Assembly: GCA_022820025.1 (NCBI GenBank)
Contig: JAJEGF010000066.1
Span: forward strand, 1-51,672
Length of the DNA stretch: 51,672 nt
Direction of reading: 5' to 3'
Source of the DNA: Chloroflexota bacterium
GTDB taxonomy: Bacteria > Chloroflexota > UBA11872
Below, piece after piece: positions 43,683-50,408 of the stretch (positions within the stretch are counted from its first letter, which is position 1; every line of letters starts with the position of its first letter). The translations under genes and the position numbers were made by a program. The notes under the pieces were generated by a model. The model did no database searches. It was not told the origin of the DNA and worked only from the letters and a program-made list of their open reading frames with translations.

Positions 43683-44118
43683 TGATTTCCCGAACTACGG
43701 CTTCCCACCATGGCGGCTCGAGCAGCCGCTGTGTCGGAGCGGCCCACAGTGGGAGGTCAAATGAGACACCGGGCGGAAGCGGCTGAGCCCTTGTGAAGAC
43801 GGGCTTTCGAGTCTGGCGCATATCGAGTTCCGTAAACGCGATTCGCTGGACCCTGGAAAGGTCATTGCGCTCAGCCAACTCGGCCAGGATTCGTTGCCGC
43901 TCGAGTTCGACCGTCTCGAGCTGACGCTCCAAACGCTGAATCTCGCCGCCGAGCCGAACCAGAGTCTGCGTTTGCTGTACCCAGACCATGGCCAGTACGA
44001 ACGCGGCGATGATGACGACAAGAACCAGGCGCGACAGAGGAATCGCCGTTGGAAGTCTTCGCGCGATTCGGGCCGGCCAGACTGAATCGCGCAGCAACGG
44101 TTCTTGTCGAAGGGCCAT
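43654..44118 (-). CDS. ftsL: FtsL-like division protein
   Basis: This 154-residue protein occupies the ftsL place between rsmH and ftsI. It has one membrane helix (LSRLVLVVIIAAFVLAMVWV) followed by a heptad-rich coiled coil (about 70-115) and a divergent tail ending WWEAVVREISAHTSRLAE. The sequence is weakly conserved, as usual for FtsL; the assignment rests on layout and context. The start ATG shares one base with the rsmH stop (TGATG). Confidence 0.85.
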   Translation of the reverse strand: MALRQEPLLRDSVWPARIARRLPTAIPLSRLVLVVIIAAFVLAMVWVQQTQTLVRLGGEIQRLERQLETVELERQRILAELAERNDLSRVQRIAFTELDMRQTRKPVFTRAQPLPPGVSFDLPLWAAPTQRLLEPPWWEAVVREISAHTSRLAE

Positions 44119-44990
44119 CAGTTGCTCCGGAACGCGACAAACACACGCAGCCGGGCGCTGCGCGCGCGGGGGTTTCGCTGCGTTTCGGACCGGTTGGGCC
44201 GAAGCGGCCGCCGTGTCAGCACTTCGCCGAGACCCTCTTGTGCCCACCGGCGAAATGTCTGCTTGACAATCCGGTCTTCAAGGCTATGAAAGGCGATTAC
44301 CGCGAGCCGGCCGTCGGCACGAAGCGCTAGACGCGTACCGGCCAGACCTTCGCGCAGCACCTGAAGCTCGTCATTCGTAGCGATACGAAACGCCTGAAAC
44401 GTCCTCGTGGCGGGATGACGACGACGTCGTCCGGGAAACGCTCGCGCGACAACGCGGGCGAGTTCGGTGGTGGTTTCGATAGGACGACTTGCGACGATTC
44501 GACGCGCGATCGCGCGGGACCGCCGTTCCTCGCCGTACTCTCGAATCAGGGCGGCCAGATCAGCCTCGGGGAGGCGGTTTACCAGCTGCCCGGCCGGCGC
44601 ACCGGCTGTCGAGTCAAACCTCATGTCCAGCGGACCTTCCAGCCGAAACGAAAAACCACGCGCCGGCGTCTCCAACTGTCTGGACGACACGCCGAGGTCC
44701 AGCAGGACGCCCGCCGCGCGTTCGGCGCCGATGGCTTGCGATAAATCGGAATAGCTGGCGTGCAACGGCTGAACCCGCGATTCGTCCTGAAACCGTATGG
44801 AGAGCCAGCGAACCGCGTCCGGGTCCAGATCGATGGCCAGAACCCGCTCGGCGCCCGCCTCCAGTAAGGCTTGGGTGTGGCCGCCGTGCCCGGCCGTTCC
44901 ATCCACGATCAACCCGCCAAGACACGGCCGTAGCGCATCGACGATGGCGTCTTGCATCACCGGCTGATGCCGACCAGCGCCTGGGATCAC
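44118..44990 (-). CDS. rsmH: 16S rRNA (cytosine1402-N4)-methyltransferase
   Basis: This 290-residue SAM-dependent enzyme (RsmH/MraW) methylates C1402 of 16S rRNA. It shows HQPVMQDAIVDALRP, IVDGTAGHGGHTQALLEAG (SAM site), LLDLGVSSRQLETPARGFSF, RTFQAFRIATNDEL and VIAFHSLEDRIVKQTF. The GTG at 44990 has no clear ribosome site; ATG 44957 is an alternative. A large hairpin lies eleven bases upstream of its start. Confidence 0.95.
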   Translation of the reverse strand: MIPGAGRHQPVMQDAIVDALRPCLGGLIVDGTAGHGGHTQALLEAGAERVLAIDLDPDAVRWLSIRFQDESRVQPLHASYSDLSQAIGAERAAGVLLDLGVSSRQLETPARGFSFRLEGPLDMRFDSTAGAPAGQLVNRLPEADLAALIREYGEERRSRAIARRIVASRPIETTTELARVVARAFPGRRRRHPATRTFQAFRIATNDELQVLREGLAGTRLALRADGRLAVIAFHSLEDRIVKQTFRRWAQEGLGEVLTRRPLRPNRSETQRNPRARSARLRVFVAFRSN

Positions 44991-45001
44991 GAGATTCGGT
45001 G

Positions 45002-45037
45002 TGTGTGGGGCGCGGGGGAGGCGCCGCGCCCCACACA
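45002..45037 (-). promoter_or_regulatory. 13-bp perfect hairpin between mraZ and rsmH
   Basis: TGTGTGGGGCGCG pairs perfectly with CGCGCCCCACACA around a ten-base loop. It starts seven bases after the mraZ stop and ends eleven bases before the rsmH start codon, leaving no room for a normal ribosome site outside it. It may partly terminate transcription after mraZ or control rsmH translation. Confidence 0.6.
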
Positions 45038-45044
45038 GAACACC

Positions 45045-45491
45045 CTAGGTAGTGAGCGGTACGCCTCCGCGGGCGCGCCGCATGATGTCGGACGCATCGG
45101 CGACGATGCGCACATGCCGCTTCTGCCAGGCCGTTGCGTCCCATAGTTCAATCACGTCACCCACACCCATGACGACCACTTCCTTGGTCAGTCCGGCGTG
45201 GTCGCGCAGGTGGACGGGAATCGGAATCCGACCTTGCTTGTCGAAGGACACGTCCTCGGCGGATCCGAATATCTGTCGTTTCGTATCGCGTGCGTCGGGA
45301 TTGAGGGGATCCAGCGTGGCCAATTCGCGCTCTACGTCGCTCCATAGGCCCGCCGGGTAAAACGTGAGGCAATCCTCGGCGCTGACGGTCAAGGTTCCCC
45401 CCTCGGGAATCTGGGCGCGAAGTCGGCTGGGAAACGCAAGGCGTGCCTTGGCGTCCATCTGGTGGACATAGGTCCCCTTGAAGCTGGCCAT
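45045..45491 (-). CDS. mraZ: Transcriptional regulator MraZ
   Basis: This 148-residue DNA-binding protein, with two SpoVT/AbrB-like halves, controls the division cluster. The first half begins FKGTYVHQMDAKARLAFPSR and the second has AEDVSFDKQGRIPIPVHLRD followed by VVVMGVGDVIELWD. It is the first gene of the cluster, and candidate operator repeats lie just upstream of it, consistent with the autoregulation known for MraZ. Confidence 0.95.
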   Translation of the reverse strand: MASFKGTYVHQMDAKARLAFPSRLRAQIPEGGTLTVSAEDCLTFYPAGLWSDVERELATLDPLNPDARDTKRQIFGSAEDVSFDKQGRIPIPVHLRDHAGLTKEVVVMGVGDVIELWDATAWQKRHVRIVADASDIMRRARGGVPLTT

Positions 45492-45511
45492 GCACCGCTA
45501 TTCGGCCGAAG

Positions 45512-45551
45512 CCTACCCCTTTGTTCCCCACTACAACCCACCAATCACCAC
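45512..45551 (-). promoter_or_regulatory. Candidate MraZ operator (tandem 10-base GTGGG repeats)
   Basis: On the minus strand four consecutive ten-base units occur, the last degenerate: GTGGTGATTG, GTGGGTTGTA, GTGGGGAACA, AAGGGGTAGG. Known MraZ sites are repeats of TGGG(A/T) with five-base spacers, the same period. They lie 20-60 bases before the mraZ start, downstream of the proposed promoter. Confidence 0.65.
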
Positions 45552-45574
45552 GTTCGTGGTTATTTGGCCTCAGA

Positions 45575-45603
45575 AGTGAAGCATATTCCCCACCGCGTGT
45601 CAA
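45575..45603 (-). promoter_or_regulatory. Candidate promoter of the mraZ/division cluster
   Basis: On the minus strand TTGACA (45603-45598) is followed, after 17 bases, by TTCACT (45580-45575) with TGC just before it, an extended -10 layout. It lies about 85 bases before mraZ, and a GTGGGGAATA unit falls in the spacer. Confidence 0.5.
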
Positions 45604-45604
45604 C

Positions 45605-45624
45605 AACAATCCACCTACCCCCAC
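45605..45624 (-). promoter_or_regulatory. Upstream pair of GTGG repeats
   Basis: GTGGGGGTAG and GTGGATTGTT stand in tandem immediately upstream of the proposed -35, with the same ten-base unit size as the downstream repeats. They could be a second MraZ contact that would let it act as repressor or activator. Confidence 0.4.
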
Positions 45625-45667
45625 CATGGCCGTAGGCGGATGACCGACTCGTCAAGTGCTGTAGGGC

Positions 45668-46090
45668 CTAGAACTCGTTCGGAATGTCGGGCGAGGTGCG
45701 GTCGAGAGCCCAGTTTGCTAGCCGGTCGGCCAACGAATTCTCAGACCGCGCCACGTGCACGTATCTCACAGGCACGTTCTTGGGGGCGGCCGCGTGAACC
45801 CGGGTGGCTAGATCGCGAAGAGCAGCATTCTTGATCTTCCAAGCCCCAGACAGCTGTTGCACCGCCAACTCGCTGTCGAGCCGAAACTCGATTTCGCTGG
45901 GCTGAAGCTGCTCAACCAACCGCATGCCGGCCAGTACGGCTTGGTATTCCGCCTGGTTGTTGGTTAGCACACCCAGGCGAAGTGCAATGCGTCCGGCGAT
46001 CGCGCCGAATCTATCGCAGATGACAACCCCGGCAGCGGCCTCGCCCGGATTGCCGCGACTGGCGCCGTCACAGTGGACCCGATATCGCAT
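45668..46090 (-). CDS. Ribonuclease HI family protein
   Basis: This 140-residue RNase H-fold protein has all four acidic residues: Asp8 (HCDGASRGNPG), Glu48 (NNQAEYQAVLAG), Asp72 (RLDSELAVQQLSG) and Asp122 (NSLADRLAN). It would cut RNA in RNA-DNA hybrids. It resembles the short Rv2228c-type/plant-like group rather than E. coli RnhA. ATG 46090 is preferred over GTG 46111. It is on the same strand as mraZ, which starts 176 bases further on with its own promoter region. Confidence 0.92.
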   Translation of the reverse strand: MRYRVHCDGASRGNPGEAAAGVVICDRFGAIAGRIALRLGVLTNNQAEYQAVLAGMRLVEQLQPSEIEFRLDSELAVQQLSGAWKIKNAALRDLATRVHAAAPKNVPVRYVHVARSENSLADRLANWALDRTSPDIPNEF

Positions 46091-46125
46091 ACGTATCTCG
46101 CCGCCAATCACGGTCTAGGATTGGC

Positions 46126-46947
46126 GTGCATGGTACGCATGACTTCAAGCGCACCAAGGTGAACGTACAGTCCAAGCAGCCGCTGGATCCGGTCGTCAAT
46201 TCGTCCGACGAGTTACCCCACCCGCCACCCGATCCCATTAGTCGCTTCGATGCTGAGCTCGAAGCTGGTTCGCACTGGTTCCTGGCGGCACTGCGCGCGT
46301 GCGGCCAGTGGCGGCTGGCGGCGGAAACTCACCAGGGGCGTCGTTTCACCTATCTCATTGCGCGTGAGGCCTTGGATCTCGTGCTCTTGATCGATCGCAT
46401 CGCCGCGACACGACGTGATGCCGTGCCCCGGTCCGAACGGAACGAGCTACGGTTTCATGGACGTCCGCCTATCTACGTGCCCAGCCATGTGTTTGCCAGC
46501 GCCCTGGGCGAAGCCCGCTATCGCGCATATCTGAACCACTTCTACGGCATTGACGTGGAGGAGGCCGTCGTGCACGCCGTGGAGCTCGAAGGGTCCAAGG
46601 CCCATCCGCTTGATCGGACCTCGATCGATGTGAATCCGGTTGTTTATGGCGCGACACTTCACGAATTGCTGGCGAGCTACCGGGCCGAGCGCGGGCTTTC
46701 CGACGTCGGACGACTTCACTGGGCTGACTGGAAGGACTTCACATACTGGCGCTTTCGGCGACGGCTGCGGACCCAGGTTCCGGCGCGCATTGCCAGCGAC
46801 ACGCGCAAGGGTATTGCGTTGCTACAACGGCTGCGCGGAGTTGGACCGGACGGATCGCCAGATCCGCTGCGTCCGGGTGCAGCACCGTCCGCCACGCTGG
46901 AACCGACGGACGAGGCCCAGGTGATTGACCTGCGTCGACTCTCCTAG
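46126..46947 (+). CDS. Protein of unknown function (273 residues)
   Basis: I do not recognise this protein. It appears soluble, with a proline-rich N-terminus (PHPPPDPISRFDAEL), a helical region GSHWFLAALRACGQWRLAAE and an ordered middle including YLIAREALDLVLLIDRIAAT, HFYGIDVEEAVVHAVELEGS and a basic LHWADWKDFTYWRFRRRLRT. The GTG start at 46126 has TAGGA upstream. The start lies only 35 bases from the divergent RNase H start, and the stop codon shares a CTAG with the stop of the convergent MFS gene. Basic and aromatic residues suggest nucleic-acid contact, but this is speculation. Confidence 0.75.
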   Translation: MHGTHDFKRTKVNVQSKQPLDPVVNSSDELPHPPPDPISRFDAELEAGSHWFLAALRACGQWRLAAETHQGRRFTYLIAREALDLVLLIDRIAATRRDAVPRSERNELRFHGRPPIYVPSHVFASALGEARYRAYLNHFYGIDVEEAVVHAVELEGSKAHPLDRTSIDVNPVVYGATLHELLASYRAERGLSDVGRLHWADWKDFTYWRFRRRLRTQVPARIASDTRKGIALLQRLRGVGPDGSPDPLRPGAAPSATLEPTDEAQVIDLRRLS

Positions 46948-48377
46948 CGCGCAGACTTTGGGCCAGAGAGCGGCGCCAGGGTCACCAACACTCCCAGCAG
47001 AACGACCACGCCAGCAGCGCCGAAAACGATGCGAAAGGCGTTGACTGTGTCCGGGCCGGCAGCGACGTCCGGTCCGGCTACCCCGAGTTGCAGCACGACG
47101 ATAGACGCCCAAATCGTGCCCCAAAGCGCCTGACCCGTGGCTTGGGCCATGTTGCGGGCTAGGGCCAGGACGGCGCTGGCCTGGTTGCGGTGCTCGGCGG
47201 CGGCCGAGCCCATGAGCATGCTGGCGTTGCCGCTGTTGAACAAGGCCATGCCGATGCCGATGACGGCCAGTCGTGGAACCACGGCCCACGGCGCCGTGTC
47301 GGCCGCGAGCGTGGTCAGCAGCCACAGCCCGACCGCGACGAGGCCTATGCCAAGCGCGCCGACGGTACGGGAGCTGGTCCGGTCGGCCAACATTCCCGAG
47401 GGCGTGCCGAGGAGTCCCATGAGGGCTGGGACCGTAACCATGAGGAGGCCGACCTGCTGGACCGGAAGTTCCAGCACGCGCTGGAGGTAGAAGGGCAGCA
47501 ACAGGATCTGGGTGGCCGCGCCGGCGAACGCCAGGTAGCCGGCCAACATCGCGGCGGTGAAATCCGGCACGTGAAACATGGCTGGCTCGATCGTCGGCCA
47601 GCGCGTACGGGTTTGCCACCAGCCGAACGTCAGCAGCAGCGCGATGCCCGTAACGACCAGCACGATGACAACGGGTGACGCAATGCCGAGCGTCTGGATC
47701 CGATTCAGGCCGACGACCAGGAGGGTCAGACCGATTGTGAGCAGGGCGGCTCCGCGCAAGTCGAAGCGGCCGCCGGTGCCTTGCGCTCCCTCGGGCAGGA
47801 TTCGAGCGCCCAGGGCTATGGCCGCCACGCCAATAGGGACGTTCAGCAGGAAGATGAACGGCCATCCCAGCGAGCCCAGAATGAAACCGCCCACGACGGG
47901 ACCGCTGACGAGGCCGATCGATACCGCCGACAGGATGAAGCCGATGGCTTTGCCGCGTTCGCCGGGCGGGAAGGCGGTGACAACCAGGGCCGGTCCTAGG
48001 GCCTGGGTGATCGAGCCACCAATGCCCTGGATGACCCGGAAGGCGATGAGCGCTCCGGCGTTCGGCGCGAGGCCGCAGAGGAGGGAGCCGATGGTGAAGA
48101 CGACGAAACCAACCAGATAGAGCCGCTTGGCGCCGCGCATCTGGGCCAGCCGCCCGGCGGGCAGCAGCAGGCTGGTGATGGCGATAACGTAGGCCAGCGT
48201 GACCCACTGGACGCGGTCGAAGGGGGCGTCGAGTTCGCGGACCAGGGTGGGCAGCGAGACGTTGACGATGCTGGCGTCCAGCGTGGCCATGAAGACGCCG
48301 CTGGCCACGACGGCCATGGTGGCCCAGCGGGTGGTGACCGCCGGCGGTTGGTTGGTGCCGATGTCGGCGGCGGTCAA
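46944..48377 (-). CDS. MFS transporter, DHA2 (EmrB/QacA) family
   Basis: This 477-residue, 14-helix exporter shows MATLDASIVNVSLPTLVREL, WVTLAYVIAITSLLLPAGRL, GSLLCGLAPNAGALIAFRVI and VSGPVVGGFILGSLGWPFIF (motif C). These fit proton-driven drug exporters. The start is the TTG at 48377, which overlaps the stop of the upstream small gene (TTGA). Its stop shares CTAG with that of the convergent unknown gene. The substrate is unknown. Confidence 0.92.
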   Translation of the reverse strand: MTAADIGTNQPPAVTTRWATMAVVASGVFMATLDASIVNVSLPTLVRELDAPFDRVQWVTLAYVIAITSLLLPAGRLAQMRGAKRLYLVGFVVFTIGSLLCGLAPNAGALIAFRVIQGIGGSITQALGPALVVTAFPPGERGKAIGFILSAVSIGLVSGPVVGGFILGSLGWPFIFLLNVPIGVAAIALGARILPEGAQGTGGRFDLRGAALLTIGLTLLVVGLNRIQTLGIASPVVIVLVVTGIALLLTFGWWQTRTRWPTIEPAMFHVPDFTAAMLAGYLAFAGAATQILLLPFYLQRVLELPVQQVGLLMVTVPALMGLLGTPSGMLADRTSSRTVGALGIGLVAVGLWLLTTLAADTAPWAVVPRLAVIGIGMALFNSGNASMLMGSAAAEHRNQASAVLALARNMAQATGQALWGTIWASIVVLQLGVAGPDVAAGPDTVNAFRIVFGAAGVVVLLGVLVTLAPLSGPKSAR

Positions 48378-48817
48378 GCGAGCGAGAGGCCGAACTGCGC
48401 GAGGGCCGAGGCCAGGCGTTCCATGTCGGCGCCGCCCAGCTCAACGGTGAGCGGTAGCTCAACCAGCGATTCGGAATCGCCGGGAACGTGGGTTGGAAAG
48501 CGGGTCAGGTCGTCGCGTAAGCCGTCGATCTGCTCGGCGTCCACGCCTCGTCGCCGCAGGAGATCGAGGGCGACCTCGACGCGCGCCACCGGGTGGCGGC
48601 GGTCTGGGGCGTAGACCCAGGCGACGGTGGTCAGGCGTTCACCGTGCGGGGCCTGGAAGGCGAAGCCGCGCCGGGCGGGGCGCAGGGGCATGCCGGCTTG
48701 CTGCCAGCGACCCATCAGGCCTTCCACCAGCGCGAATGTCTCCTGCGGCATTGCGCGTTGCAGGGCGCGGACTTCCGGCGCATCGATGTCGTAGGTGCGG
48801 AATTCTTCCTCAAACAC
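48374..48817 (-). CDS. Unknown protein coupled to the DHA2 exporter
   Basis: I do not recognise this 147-residue soluble, acidic protein. It begins MFEEEFRTYDIDAPEVRALQ and has a mixed alpha/beta look, with LTTVAWVYAPDRRHPVARVE and ESLVELPLTVELGGADMERL. The GTG at 48817 has GGAGA upstream. The four-base overlap with the exporter gene shows translational coupling, so it may sense or bind the exported compound. Confidence 0.75.
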   Translation of the reverse strand: MFEEEFRTYDIDAPEVRALQRAMPQETFALVEGLMGRWQQAGMPLRPARRGFAFQAPHGERLTTVAWVYAPDRRHPVARVEVALDLLRRRGVDAEQIDGLRDDLTRFPTHVPGDSESLVELPLTVELGGADMERLASALAQFGLSLA

Positions 48818-48902
48818 ACTGCTTCTCCGGCTTGCCTTAGGGCTGATTATGCGGGGCTGGGCCTGTCAGTAGAATTCCCGAAAGGTTCTCGGAGGCTCGA
48901 GC

Positions 48903-49919
48903 GTGCAGACGTATGGCGTTGCCGTGCACGGGGCTGGATGGGTGGCGGCGGAGCATGTGCGGGCGTTTGCGGCGGATGCGCGGGCGCGGGTGGTGGCGAT
49001 TTCGAGCCGGCGGGCCGAGTCGGCGGAGCGCGTCGCCCAGGAGACGGGGAATGCGGACGCGCTGATCGAGACGGACCTGGACGCGCTGCTGCGCCGGGAT
49101 GACGTGGACATTCTGGCGGTCTGCACGCCGCACGATTTGCATCCCGAGAACACGATTGCGGCGGCGAAGGCGGGGAAGCACGTGCTGATCGAGAAGCCGG
49201 CGGCGCTGGACCTGGCGAGTTTGCGGGCAATGCGCGATGCCGTAAACGAAGCCGGTGTGCGAACGGTAGTGAGTTTTGTGCTGCGTTGGAATCCGCTGTT
49301 TGACGTAATTCGCGCGCAGTTGAGCCACGGGGCGCTGGGACGGCTGTTCATGGCCGAGGTGGATTACGTGCACGGGCTGGGGCCCTGGTACGCGCAGTAC
49401 GAGTGGTCGCGAACGGCGGCGCAGGGAAGATCGTCGTTTCTGAACGCGGGGTGTCACGCGGTGGACGCGCTGCGCTATTTCACGGAGAGCGACATCGTGG
49501 AGGTGAGTGCCTACGCGGTGAGCGGGAGTGACCGGTTCGAGTACCCGGGAACCTCGGTGATGATTTGCAAGTTTGCGAACGGGGCGCTGGGGAAGGCGCT
49601 GTCGAACCTGGACGATGCCGCGCCGTACAAGTTCCGGATCTCGCTGTACGGCGACGAGGGGACGATGCTGGACAACCGGATTTTCAGCCGGACGCTACCG
49701 GGGCAGACTGACTACGCGGAGATTCCGACGGTGCTGCCGGACAGCGGCGACGTGTCGCACCATCCGTTCCAGGGTGAGGTGTCCCACCTGCTGGACTGCA
49801 TTGAATGCGGCGAGGAGTCGCACGTGAGCCTGGCGAACTCGATCAATACGCATGAGGCGTGCATTGCGGCGGATATTTCGGCGGCGGAAGGGCGGCCGGT
49901 GGAGTTGCCGCTGCCGTAG
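48903..49919 (+). CDS. Gfo/Idh/MocA family oxidoreductase
   Basis: This 338-residue NAD(P)-dependent dehydrogenase opens with YGVAVHGAGWVAAEHVRAF. ILAVCTPHDLHPENTIAAAK and VLIEKPAALDLASLRAM (catalytic Lys-Pro) follow. SFLNAGCHAVDALRYFTESD carries the active-site His, but Gly-Cys replaces the usual Asp-x-Gly context. The GTG start has GGAGG upstream. It is divergent from the exporter pair and convergent with the repeat protein 5 bases away. Confidence 0.9.
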   Translation: MQTYGVAVHGAGWVAAEHVRAFAADARARVVAISSRRAESAERVAQETGNADALIETDLDALLRRDDVDILAVCTPHDLHPENTIAAAKAGKHVLIEKPAALDLASLRAMRDAVNEAGVRTVVSFVLRWNPLFDVIRAQLSHGALGRLFMAEVDYVHGLGPWYAQYEWSRTAAQGRSSFLNAGCHAVDALRYFTESDIVEVSAYAVSGSDRFEYPGTSVMICKFANGALGKALSNLDDAAPYKFRISLYGDEGTMLDNRIFSRTLPGQTDYAEIPTVLPDSGDVSHHPFQGEVSHLLDCIECGEESHVSLANSINTHEACIAADISAAEGRPVELPLP

Positions 49920-49924
49920 GTTCG

Positions 49925-50398
49925 CTAGCGCAGCAGGCGCCCGATCAGACGTGCGATTAACGACGATGCGCCCAGCGCGATGCCGAAGGCGATGGCGGCG
50001 CGGGTTCCGAAGAGGCTGCGGACGTTGCCGCTGACGTTGCCGCCCACCACGGCCAGACTGAGGACGCGGTCGGCCTGGACGTTGCCTGCGACGACCCAAC
50101 TGGCGGCGACGTTTTCGAGCCGGGCGTTGCCGCTGACGTTGACGCCCATGGCGGCGTTGCGGACCTGGGTGCGCCCAGAGGTGGCACCACCCAGGGCGCT
50201 GCGGGTCACCTGCAACTGGTCCGTGCGGTTCATCACCATCAGGGAACGGTCGGCCTCGACATGCTGGGCATGGGTGTGGCGCATGGTGGCGCGCTGGGAG
50301 ACGACGCGGTCGGCGCGGACGGATCCGACGGCGGCTTCGGTGACTCGGACGACGTCGCCCTGAGCGCTGGGGACGACCGGGGCATCGGGTTCGGGCAT
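49925..50398 (-). CDS. Bactofilin-like repeat protein with C-terminal membrane helix
   Basis: This 157-residue protein has no close match I can name. Residues about 15-125 look like a right-handed beta-helix ladder: short repeats with Val/Ala at regular spacing such as GSVRADRVVSQRATM, NVSGNARLENVAASWVVAGN, VQADRVLSLAVVGGNVSGNV. A membrane helix follows (AIAFGIALGASSLIARLIGR). This resembles polymer-forming bactofilins or adhesin-like stalks, but with a membrane tail. ATG 50398 has AGGG upstream and starts ten bases after the larC stop, suggesting one transcript. Confidence 0.6.
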   Translation of the reverse strand: MPEPDAPVVPSAQGDVVRVTEAAVGSVRADRVVSQRATMRHTHAQHVEADRSLMVMNRTDQLQVTRSALGGATSGRTQVRNAAMGVNVSGNARLENVAASWVVAGNVQADRVLSLAVVGGNVSGNVRSLFGTRAAIAFGIALGASSLIARLIGRLLR

Positions 50399-50408
50399 TG
50401 CTGGACCC

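Noticed and set aside
46822..48462. 546-residue minus-strand open frame
   Set aside because: It is a second frame within the DHA2 exporter, very rich in Arg, Pro and Gly; the exporter frame has the clear MFS motifs.
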